Part shown: piece after piece, positions 1 through 7,314 of the stretch | How positions within the stretch are numbered: the first letter of the stretch is position 1 | Layout: each line of letters starts with the position of its first letter | Source: an uncultured Eubacteriales bacterium | GTDB taxonomy: Bacteria > Bacillota > Clostridia > Christensenellales > CAG-917 | NCBI GenBank assembly: GCA_900548005.1 | Contig: URIZ01000002.1 | Span: 124,001-188,000, forward strand | Length of the DNA: 64,000 bases | Direction of reading: 5' to 3' | Notes under the pieces: model-generated | What the model was told of the DNA's origin: nothing | Databases searched by the model: none | The model's input: the letters and a program-made list of their open reading frames with translations, nothing else | Translations under genes and position numbers: made by a program

Positions 1-1
1 A

Positions 2-1510
2 ATCGTTCAAGCGGTCTTTGAAGAATACGTCACTCCGTCGGTGTCAGAGTATCTTGACGACATCGGCATTGAGTGCGAAGACGTGCTTATCATCCGCAGA
101 AAAATGAGCGTAGACGGCAAAAACGAGTGCAGAATCAACGGCAGAGTTTCCACCTTGTCTATACTCAAAGGCTTGACGGAACTTCTTGTCGACATACACG
201 GACAACATGAGCATCAGTCGCTGCTTAAAAGCGCAAACCATATCAAGCTGCTTGACGACATCGGCGCGGCAAAGATTGCAAGCGTAAAACAGGACGTGGC
301 AAAAGAGCATACGAGATACGTAGCTTTGAAGAGAGAATTGTCACGTTTCGGCGATGCAAGTGAGAGAGAAAGAAAGCTCGATATTTTGTCTTTCCAAATT
401 GACGAGATCGAGAAGGCAGACGTCAAAGACGGTGAAGAAGACGAGCTTTTGCAGGCGAGAAAACGTATTCGCAACATGGAGAAAATCATGTCTGCGCTCT
501 CCGATGCAAAGAATACGCTTGACGGCTACGACTCATCGAGCGTGAGCGCGTCAATCAAAAATTCGTCAAATTTGCTCGGCACGATTTCGTCTTACGATGA
601 CACAGTTGCGCCACTCATTGACAGGCTTGACGATGCCAAAATCGAGATAAAAGACATTGCCGACACGCTTTCGGATATGCTTGAAAGGCTTGATTTTGAC
701 GCTCGCAGTGCCGAAAAGATAGAAGAAAGACTGGAAGTTGTACGCAATATTTTGCACAAATACGGTGGCAATTTTGACAATTTGCAAAAATTCTATGAAG
801 ACGCAAAGAAAGAAGCCGAGTTGCTTTCGGGCGCGGCGCAAACAGTGGAAGATTTGCAAGTCGAGATCGAAAAGGCAAAGAGCGGTCTTCAAAAATCCGC
901 GCGCAAACTCACCGAGCTTAGACAAGAAGTCGCAAACAAGTTTGAGAGTGACATCACGCGCGAGCTTAAAGATTTGGGCATGGGCGGTTCGACCTTCAAA
1001 GTGAATTTTGTCACCACAGACGACGTTGACCAAATATCCGCAAACGGCGCGGATACAATCGAGTTTTTGTTCTCGGCAAACGTGGGCGAGCCTATGAAAC
1101 CGCTTGCAAAAATCATCTCCGGCGGCGAAATGTCAAGATTTATGCTTGCGTTCAAAAACATCGTTGCGGGAGTTGACGGCATCGGCACTATGGTGTTTGA
1201 CGAGATCGACACAGGCATCTCGGGCAACATATCCGCCGTTGTGTCAGAGAAGATGTGCAACATATCTCGTGGCAGGCAAGTCATTGCGGTCACACACATG
1301 CCGAGCCTTGCGGCAATGGCTGACAATCACTATCTCATTGCAAAATCCACTGAAAACGGCAAAACTCTCACGCATATCAACTTGCTTGAAGACGATACGG
1401 ACGAAGTGGCAAGGCTTATCGGCGGCAACGATTATTCGCAATTCGCCGTACCGCACGCAAAAGAGATGAAAGCGTGGGCAGAGAGATACAAACAATCGCT
1501 CGCGAAATAA
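2..1510 (+). CDS. recN: DNA repair protein RecN, C-terminal part (5' end outside window)
   Basis: SMC-like ATPase of double-strand break repair. The reading frame is open back to base 2, so the gene starts before the window and the Walker A region is missing. Visible are the characteristic DIHGQHEHQSLL segment, a long coiled-coil middle, the ABC signature ISGGEMSRF near window codon 375, and the Walker B/D-loop VFDEIDTGISG, followed by the conserved AVTHMPSLAAMAD. A GTG at base 41 could be mistaken for a start, but it lies inside the conserved N-terminal half. A strong hairpin terminator follows the stop. Identification is secure; only the N-terminus is unknown. Confidence 0.95.
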   Translation: MVQAVFEEYVTPSVSEYLDDIGIECEDVLIIRRKMSVDGKNECRINGRVSTLSILKGLTELLVDIHGQHEHQSLLKSANHIKLLDDIGAAKIASVKQDVAKEHTRYVALKRELSRFGDASERERKLDILSFQIDEIEKADVKDGEEDELLQARKRIRNMEKIMSALSDAKNTLDGYDSSSVSASIKNSSNLLGTISSYDDTVAPLIDRLDDAKIEIKDIADTLSDMLERLDFDARSAEKIEERLEVVRNILHKYGGNFDNLQKFYEDAKKEAELLSGAAQTVEDLQVEIEKAKSGLQKSARKLTELRQEVANKFESDITRELKDLGMGGSTFKVNFVTTDDVDQISANGADTIEFLFSANVGEPMKPLAKIISGGEMSRFMLAFKNIVAGVDGIGTMVFDEIDTGISGNISAVVSEKMCNISRGRQVIAVTHMPSLAAMADNHYLIAKSTENGKTLTHINLLEDDTDEVARLIGGNDYSQFAVPHAKEMKAWAERYKQSLAK

Positions 1511-1531
1511 CAAAAAAGCGTAACACAACAC

Positions 1532-1566
1532 AAAAGCGACATTCTAATCTGTTGAATGTCGCTTTT
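1532..1566 (+). terminator. recN intrinsic terminator
   Basis: Perfect 13-bp stem, AAAAGCGACATTC (1532-1544) against GAATGTCGCTTTT (1554-1566), with a 9-nt loop. It begins 21 nt after the recN stop. Confidence 0.85.
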
Positions 1567-1684
1567 ATATATTGAAATTCAGCCGACAATATTGTTTGTG
1601 ATTGCAAGAATTTGGATATAAAAAACATATTTAAGGATTAAAAACGAATGTTTTGATAGTTTAAGAAGAATACTTATTGGATTG

Positions 1685-1714
1685 AAAAAGGAAGGCTCTT
1701 GCGCCTTCCTTTTT
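1685..1714. terminator. Bidirectional terminator, 3' of RNase P RNA
   Basis: Perfect 12-bp stem, AAAAAGGAAGGC (1685-1696) against GCCTTCCTTTTT (1703-1714), loop TCTTGC. Read on the minus strand it lies just after the RNase P RNA 3' end and ends in a T tract. On the plus strand it gives a second stop after recN. Confidence 0.85.
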
Positions 1715-1719
1715 CATGT

Positions 1720-2040
1720 GCGAGATTAGTCTGTAAGCCGAGTTCTGTATTGGACGGTCATCTATCTAGAACGTACGTTTCCGCACGTTTCAAGCGAAGT
1801 GGGGAGTTTGCGGGCCGCTTTTCGTACTCCCGTTCTTGCATCGAGTGGGGTTTACATCGCGCATTGTCGCCAAATTGCGGGTGAGCTCTTACCTCGCCTT
1901 TCCATCCTTACCGCTTGTGCGGCGGTATCTTTCTGTTGCACTGTCCTTGAAGTCGCCTTCACCGGGAGTTACCCGGCACTCTTGCCCTGTGATGCTCGGA
2001 CTTTCCTCAAATATTTCATGCGACCGTCTGGCTAACTCGC
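1720..2040 (-). ncRNA. rnpB: RNase P RNA, type A-like
   Basis: Catalytic RNA that matures tRNA 5' ends. Read on the minus strand it contains the family's hallmark segments: AGCCAGACGGTCGC near the 5' end, GAGGAAAGTCCGAGC, the GTGCCGGGTAACTCCCGG stem, GGTAAGAGCTCACC, and the 3' ACAGAACTCGGCTTAC. The ends pair: 5' GCGAGTTAG (from 2040) with 3' CTAATCTCGC (to about 1720). About 320 nt, somewhat short for type A but complete. A promoter sits at the 5' end and a terminator just past the 3' end. YlxR (31195-31443), reported in Bacillus subtilis to bind RNase P RNA, is also in this window. Ends are good to a few bases. Confidence 0.95.
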
Positions 2041-2046
2041 AAGAAA

Positions 2047-2075
2047 ATTAAACCACAAAACGCAAAATAAAGCAA
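2047..2075 (-). promoter_or_regulatory. Promoter of RNase P RNA
   Basis: On the minus strand: -35 TTGCTT (2075-2070), 17-bp spacer, -10 TTTAAT (2052-2047). Predicted start is near 2040, matching the 5' end inferred from the closing helix. Confidence 0.7.
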
Positions 2076-2089
2076 TCGAAAACGCAAAT

Positions 2090-3523
2090 TTGCGGCAAAA
2101 TACGCAATATAGGTTGAAATCGCGGGCTTTTGGCAACAATTTTGTCATGGTGTACGCTGTGACTCTCGTTATACTTGTGTTCTTCATCGTCTTGTATGCG
2201 CTCACGCGCGTTAAGGAGCGAGAGAGCCTTTCAATCTTCATATCAAAAGACGAGTATAAAAAGAAAGCGGACGATTTTGTGCGCAGTCTGCCGTTGCCTG
2301 CTAAAAACTCCGCTCAAAACGGCAAAAAGTATCTAAACGGGGTGCGTTTTGCAAGATTGTGGCTCAAAAGAAAGAAATTCAAGGGCATATTCGACGATTT
2401 TTTGCAAGACGAAAATCCCGTGTCTATGCTGAAAAAGGTTGATTTTGAAAAACTGTGCGATCTCCCGTCCATAGACAATCAAGCGCGAGCAGTGAAAATC
2501 GCGCGATTTTGCCTATCGTCTAGCGAATATGTGTTTGACGATGACAGAGTGAAAATCGTATTTGATTGCCACAACAAGTTCCGCACGCTGACTTTTGCCG
2601 AGATTATGGCAATGAAACAAGCCTTTTTGTACGTATTGCTTGAAAAATTGTATTTTGTATATAGCGATTTGATTACAATTGCAAAATTCTTCAATCTTGC
2701 CAAAAAGTACGCATCGGACGGCGAATTGAGCGTCACAAACAAGAAATTTGCAAAACTTTCAAAATCACGGCTGTTTTTGAGCCTTTGCGCAGTGCAAACA
2801 AATTATCAAACGTCAACGTTGAATGACGTATTCTCGGTCATAGACAAATTGTATTGCGTGTACGCGAATGTTCTTAAATCCATAACCGCAACGCTCGATT
2901 TTGATTTTTCGAGATTGTATTCGCCGCTTGAAATCCTTGACAAATTCCCGACTTTTTCAAACGCGAAAGAAAAGTGTAAAATCAACTTTCTATCTCTACT
3001 TGCAAAACTCAGTGACAAAGAAAATATCGATGAGTTTATGTATGCCATTCGTGTTGAAAAATTTGTGGATACGACAAGCTCGGGACACGTGAGAGTGAAG
3101 AGAATATCTCTGTTTAATAGGATATTCGCTCTGTTTTCGCAAAAAGAAGACGCGTCTGTTTTGGGTGCGGCTTTGCGCTCGGACGTGATGATGAATATGT
3201 ATTTTGGCGATATTAAGAAATCAAAAACTATCGATAGTATTTCAAAAATCATTGATTTTGAGAATACTTTTGAGCCGATATATAAGTTTTCTTCACTAAA
3301 TTTCGGATTATCCACAGCAAACGGCATTTTGCACTTGTCGCCGTATTTGCCAAGCGGAGTGAACGCTTGCGACGTGTCGTTTTGCGAAAACGGCGTAAAT
3401 TATGATTTGCATATCCTCCGCGGAGAAAAGAAAGAGATATATCTCAACGACACGAAGATAGAAGGAACAAGTTATATCCGTCTTCCGAAAACTCACGCGC
3501 AATTCACGGTTGTCGTGGAATAG
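2090..3523 (+). CDS. Unrecognised membrane-anchored protein with GH94-like flanking segments
   Basis: About 477 residues (458 if the ATG at 2147 is used; no start has a clear ribosome site). One hydrophobic helix near the N-terminus (VTLVILVFFIVLYAL) suggests a signal anchor, followed by a largely helical, Lys/Phe/Asp-rich body. Two parts resemble the ends of the very large GH94 / cyclic beta-glucan synthase-like proteins. Residues about 120-190 carry LPSIDNQARAVKIA then LTFAEIMAMKQAF. The last 65 or so carry GILHLSPYLPSGV, a Y-x-L-x-I strand, an IYLN..KIEG turn and a final V-rich strand. The catalytic glycoside phosphorylase/transferase core that should lie between is absent. The gene may be a shrunken relative, but this rests on pattern memory only. 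Divergent from rnpB, with its own weak terminator. Confidence 0.55.
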   Translation: MRQNTQYRLKSRAFGNNFVMVYAVTLVILVFFIVLYALTRVKERESLSIFISKDEYKKKADDFVRSLPLPAKNSAQNGKKYLNGVRFARLWLKRKKFKGIFDDFLQDENPVSMLKKVDFEKLCDLPSIDNQARAVKIARFCLSSSEYVFDDDRVKIVFDCHNKFRTLTFAEIMAMKQAFLYVLLEKLYFVYSDLITIAKFFNLAKKYASDGELSVTNKKFAKLSKSRLFLSLCAVQTNYQTSTLNDVFSVIDKLYCVYANVLKSITATLDFDFSRLYSPLEILDKFPTFSNAKEKCKINFLSLLAKLSDKENIDEFMYAIRVEKFVDTTSSGHVRVKRISLFNRIFALFSQKEDASVLGAALRSDVMMNMYFGDIKKSKTIDSISKIIDFENTFEPIYKFSSLNFGLSTANGILHLSPYLPSGVNACDVSFCENGVNYDLHILRGEKKEIYLNDTKIEGTSYIRLPKTHAQFTVVVE

Positions 3524-3563
3524 CACGTAAAGCGTGGTTGATTTTTTGATTATTTGCTCTCTT

Positions 3564-3586
3564 TGGGACGAAACTCGCCCCTTTTT
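3564..3586 (+). terminator. Probable terminator after the membrane-anchored ORF
   Basis: GGGACG (3565-3570) pairs with CGCCCC (3576-3581) with one A-C mismatch, followed by five Ts. Short but placed 41 nt after the stop. Confidence 0.5.
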
Positions 3587-3597
3587 GCGTTTTGCGA

Positions 3598-3626
3598 TTG
3601 ACTTATTCGGTTTATATTGTTATCAT
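3598..3626 (+). promoter_or_regulatory. pheS promoter
   Basis: TTGACT (3598-3603), 17-bp spacer, TATCAT (3621-3626). The roughly 50-nt leader holds a small palindrome, TATGCG-CGTATA-CGCATA. No T-box (no AGGGTGGNACCGCG) is present, so tRNA-sensing control is not indicated. Confidence 0.75.
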
Positions 3627-3684
3627 ATTTTTTAGTATTTTAATCGTATGCGCGTATACGCATAGGCACAAATAGGAGTATTTT

Positions 3685-4704
3685 ATGAAAGAGCAGATGG
3701 ACAACATCAAAAACGCCGCTCTCGAGATGATCGAAAAGGCGACGACAAGCCACGAGCTTGCCGACGTCAGAGTCAAATATCTCGGCAAAAGCGGTGAAAT
3801 CTCTCTTCTTATGAGAGATATGGCGAACGTCCCCAAAGAAGAACGTCCCAATATGGGCAAACTCGTCAACGAATTGAGAAACGCCGTTGAAACCGTTCTC
3901 AACGAAAAGACGGCAAAAATCGAGCAAGAAGAGAAACTTGCGCGTCTTAAAGCGGAAGAAATCGACGTCACATTGCCGTCAAACGCAGCAACTCTCGGCA
4001 CACTTCATCCGCTCACGCTCATCACTCGCGAGCTCATCGATATCTTCACGAGCATGGGATTTTCGGTTGCGGAAGGCCCTGAAATCGAAAGCGACCTTTA
4101 CAACTTCCAGCTTCTCAACGTGCCAAAGGATCACCCGGCGCGCGATATGCAGGACACGTTCTACGTCAACGACAACATCGTTTTGCGCACGCAGACGTCC
4201 GCGGTACAGGCTCGTATCATGCAAAAACAACAACCGCCCATCCGCATAATTTCGCCCGGCAAAGTGTACAGAAGTGACGACGACGCGTCGCATAGCCCCA
4301 TTTTCAACCAGTTTGAAGGTCTTGCGATCGACAAACACATCACAATGGGCGATTTGCAAGGTTGCTTGCAGACTTTTGCGGAAAAGCTCTTCTCGAAAGA
4401 TACGAAAGTGCGTTTGCGCCCGTCCTATTTCCCGTTCACAGAGCCGTCTGTCGAAGTTGACGTGACTTGCTCTATGTGCCACGGCAAAGGATGCAGAGTG
4501 TGCAAAGGCACGGGCTGGGTGGAGATTTTGGGCGCAGGCATCGTCAATCCCGCAGTGCTCGATATGTGCGGCATAGACAGCAGCGTGTACGGCGGCTTTG
4601 CGTTCGGCTTTGGCATCGACCGCATCGCAATGATCAAATACGGCATTCCCAACATCAAATTGCTCTACGAAAACGACGTGCGTTTTCTCAAACAATTCAA
4701 CTAA
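3685..4704 (+). CDS. pheS: Phenylalanyl-tRNA synthetase alpha subunit
   Basis: Catalytic subunit of the cytoplasmic (alpha-beta)2 enzyme that charges tRNA-Phe. 339 residues, normal length. An N-terminal coiled-coil arm (about 1-90) is followed by the class II core: motif 1 (TLGTLHPL..TRELIDIF), motif 2 (PGKVYRSDDDASHSPIFNQ), the Cys-rich insert CSMCHGKGCRVCKGTGW typical of many Bacillota PheS proteins, and motif 3 (GFAFGFGIDRIAM). AGGAG lies just upstream of the ATG. pheT follows after 18 nt with its own GGGGGAG site, so the two are cotranscribed. A tRNA-Phe gene lies at 55239 in the same window. Confidence 0.97.
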   Translation: MKEQMDNIKNAALEMIEKATTSHELADVRVKYLGKSGEISLLMRDMANVPKEERPNMGKLVNELRNAVETVLNEKTAKIEQEEKLARLKAEEIDVTLPSNAATLGTLHPLTLITRELIDIFTSMGFSVAEGPEIESDLYNFQLLNVPKDHPARDMQDTFYVNDNIVLRTQTSAVQARIMQKQQPPIRIISPGKVYRSDDDASHSPIFNQFEGLAIDKHITMGDLQGCLQTFAEKLFSKDTKVRLRPSYFPFTEPSVEVDVTCSMCHGKGCRVCKGTGWVEILGAGIVNPAVLDMCGIDSSVYGGFAFGFGIDRIAMIKYGIPNIKLLYENDVRFLKQFN

Positions 4705-4722
4705 AAGGGGGAGAATAGAAAA

Positions 4723-7113
4723 ATGTTAGTTCCAATTTCATGGCTCAAAGATTACGTTGACGTGGAAGTATCTCCCGAAACGCTGTCAAAAAAACTCGTA
4801 GCTATCGGCTTTGAAGTCGAAGAAATCATTTATCAAAACAGACAAGCAACGTCCGTTGTGGTCGGCAAAATCGTGAATGTCGAAAAGCATCCCAACGCCG
4901 ATCGTTTGCGCGTGACTAAAATCGACATCGGATCGAAAACCATACAAGTTGTTACCAACGTGCCCGTTGTTGGCGGCGAGACTATCGCCGTTGCGCTTGA
5001 CGGAGCAAACCTTGCAGACGGTCACAAGATCGTCAAAGGCGAATTGCGCGGCGTGCTTTCGGAAGGTATGCTTTGCGGACTTGAAGAAGTGGGTGTGACA
5101 GAAGACGATGTGCAAAATCAAAAGATGGGTGACATCATCCGCTTTGAAGAAGGCACTACGCTTGGCATCAACGCTCTTGACGCACTCGGATTCAACGACG
5201 TGATTTTGGATGTGTCCGTCACGGCAAACAGACCGGACTGCAACAGCATCTACAAGATGGCAAAAGAAGTGGCGGTTGCGCTCAAAACGTCTTGCAGAGA
5301 GCCCGAAATCGATTATAAGACGGTGGGCGGCAGCGTGAACGATATGGTGTCCGTTGACGTTGAAAACCAAACGCTTTGCCCCAGATACATGGCGGCAGGC
5401 GTGAAAAACATCAAAATTTTCCCGTCTTCTCAAAAGATAAAATCGAGATTGAGAGCGGTGGGCATCAGACCTATCAACAACATCGTCGATATCACCAACT
5501 ACGTTCTCACCGAGATCGGACAACCCATGCACTCGTTTGACAAGCGCGAGCTCGAAGGCGGTAAAATCGTCGTGCGCAACGCAAAAGACGGCGAGAGCAT
5601 TATGACGCTTGACGGCAAGGAAAACAAGCTCAATCCTTCCATGCTCGTGATTTGCGACAGCCAAAAACCCGTTGCGGTGGCAGGCATTATGGGCGGTGAA
5701 AACAGCGGCATAAAGGACGATACGACAGAAGTCGTGTTTGAGTCGGCAAAGTTTGCTCGCGACAACGTCAGACGCACCTCGCGCGCGCTCAATCTCCGCT
5801 CGGACAGCTCGGCAAGATTTGAAAAAGGCATCGACTTTGCATCACAAGAATACGGTCTCAAACGTGCGCTCACGCTCGTGTATCAATCGGGCAGCGGCGA
5901 CATCGTGGACGGGCTTGTGGACGTCAAAGTGGACTACCAAAAGGTGAGAGAAATCAAGTTCACCACAAAGAAATTGCAAGAAATTCTCGGCTGCAAAGTG
6001 CCCCAAAAGTCACTCATCACCATTCTTGAACGCCTTGGTATCGAAGTTGTTGAAGGCGACAAATGCCTTATCGCAAAGGTGAAAGAAGACAGAGAAGACA
6101 TCGTGGGCGTCAACGACATCGCAGAAGAATTTATTAGAGTATACGGCTATTCGCATATCAAGCCGACTCTCTTTGAATATGCATCGCTCACGCAAGGCGG
6201 CATCGGCGACAGAATGAAATTCTCAAACGTTGTCAAAGACACGCTTTCGGCATGCGGATTGTCCGAGAGCGTCACCTATTCGTTTACGTCGCCCAAGTTT
6301 GTTTCGCAGCTCAAACTCGAACAAAACGATCCTGCACGCAACGCAATCAAACTTGTCAATCCGCTCGGCGAAGCACTCAGTGTCATGCGCACAACGCTCA
6401 CGCACAGCATGATCGAAACGCTCGTGTACAACGCAACTCACTTCAACAAGGCGGCAAAACTCTTTGAAATCGCAAACGTGTATTTGCCAAAATCCCTTCC
6501 GCTTGAAGAGTTGCCCGACGAAGAGCAAAGACTTTGCATCGGCATGTATGGTGAAGACGTTGATTTCTTCACGCTCAAAGGCGCGCTTGAAAGAACGTTT
6601 GGCGCATTGCACCTTGACGTGAAATACGTGCGCTCGAATCGTCCGTATTTGCACCCGGGAAGAAGCGCGGAAGTGCTTGTGAGTGGCAATTCGATAGGTT
6701 TCCTTGGCGAAATTCACCCGGACGTTGCAGACAACTACGGTATGGACGCGCGCGTGTACGTTGCAGAAATCTCGCTTGACAAGATATTTGACGTTCGCCT
6801 TCTCGACAAAAAGAAATACGTTGCGTTCTCCAAATTCCCGAATATCGAACGTGACCTTGCAGTCGTTGTCAACGAAGACGTGCTTGCAGGCGACATGATA
6901 AGCGCAGTGAAGTGCGCAAAAATCAAGCACCTTTGCGATGCACAAGTGTTTGACACCTACAAGAGCGATCAAATCGGCAAAGGCAAAAAGAGCGTTGCTA
7001 TGAGCTTCTCGTTCGCGTCTTTGGAACGCACGCTCACCGATGACGAAATCGCAACGGAAATGGCGCGTATTCTCAACACGCTCAAGAGAAAAGTCGGCGC
7101 AAAGATCAGATAA
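4723..7113 (+). CDS. pheT: Phenylalanyl-tRNA synthetase beta subunit
   Basis: Structural, tRNA-binding and editing subunit partnering PheS. 796 residues, full length. Order of domains: N-terminal tRNA-binding EMAP-like fold (about 40-150, VEKHPNADRLRVTKID), B3/B4 editing domain (about 200-390, with RPINNIVDITNYV and GIMGGENSGI), B5 (about 400-470), catalytic-like core (about 480-690), and the C-terminal ferredoxin-fold anticodon-binding domain (about 700-796, FPNIERDLAVVV). Ends in a hairpin region before mutS2. Confidence 0.97.
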   Translation: MLVPISWLKDYVDVEVSPETLSKKLVAIGFEVEEIIYQNRQATSVVVGKIVNVEKHPNADRLRVTKIDIGSKTIQVVTNVPVVGGETIAVALDGANLADGHKIVKGELRGVLSEGMLCGLEEVGVTEDDVQNQKMGDIIRFEEGTTLGINALDALGFNDVILDVSVTANRPDCNSIYKMAKEVAVALKTSCREPEIDYKTVGGSVNDMVSVDVENQTLCPRYMAAGVKNIKIFPSSQKIKSRLRAVGIRPINNIVDITNYVLTEIGQPMHSFDKRELEGGKIVVRNAKDGESIMTLDGKENKLNPSMLVICDSQKPVAVAGIMGGENSGIKDDTTEVVFESAKFARDNVRRTSRALNLRSDSSARFEKGIDFASQEYGLKRALTLVYQSGSGDIVDGLVDVKVDYQKVREIKFTTKKLQEILGCKVPQKSLITILERLGIEVVEGDKCLIAKVKEDREDIVGVNDIAEEFIRVYGYSHIKPTLFEYASLTQGGIGDRMKFSNVVKDTLSACGLSESVTYSFTSPKFVSQLKLEQNDPARNAIKLVNPLGEALSVMRTTLTHSMIETLVYNATHFNKAAKLFEIANVYLPKSLPLEELPDEEQRLCIGMYGEDVDFFTLKGALERTFGALHLDVKYVRSNRPYLHPGRSAEVLVSGNSIGFLGEIHPDVADNYGMDARVYVAEISLDKIFDVRLLDKKKYVAFSKFPNIERDLAVVVNEDVLAGDMISAVKCAKIKHLCDAQVFDTYKSDQIGKGKKSVAMSFSFASLERTLTDDEIATEMARILNTLKRKVGAKIR

Positions 7114-7125
7114 ACAACGTCGCAT

Positions 7126-7161
7126 TTTGAGCAAGCAAGACAAAATCTTTGCTTGCTCAAA
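7126..7161 (+). terminator. Hairpin after pheT
   Basis: 13-bp perfect inverted repeat TTTGAGCAAGCAA (7126-7138) / TTGCTTGCTCAAA (7149-7161), 10-nt loop, 12 nt after the pheT stop. It lacks a clear T tract, so it may be a weak terminator or an mRNA 3' stabiliser. Confidence 0.6.
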
Positions 7162-7196
7162 TCTCGACAAAAAATATCGTTTTTCTCAAAAAATGC

Positions 7197-7247
7197 CACT
7201 AAACAGTGAATTTTTGAGATAAAAAAACATATCATATCATTTGATAT
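7197..7247 (+). repeat. Paired dyads upstream of mutS2
   Basis: Copy 1 of the window-wide element. Dyad A is CACT-AAAC-AGTG (7197-7208). Dyad B is ATATCA-TT-TGATAT (7234-7247; as the general motif, CATATC-ATTT-GATATA at 7233-7248), followed by AAAATAAAA. The gap between A and B is 24 bp. A nearly identical arrangement, inverted, lies at 44764-44815. Confidence 0.7.
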
Positions 7248-7314
7248 AAAATAAAACAGTACGAAAAATCGGCAAAAAGGGGAAAGTAAATCCTATTGCC
7301 GAACAACAAAAGCT

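Noticed and set aside
1699..2051. Three short open frames on the plus strand
   Set aside because: They lie antisense to RNase P RNA, whose conserved segments fully explain the sequence.
3524..3684. T-box or other tRNA-sensing leader before pheS
   Set aside because: No AGGGTGGNACCGCG, specifier loop or antiterminator was found; the leader is only about 50 nt.
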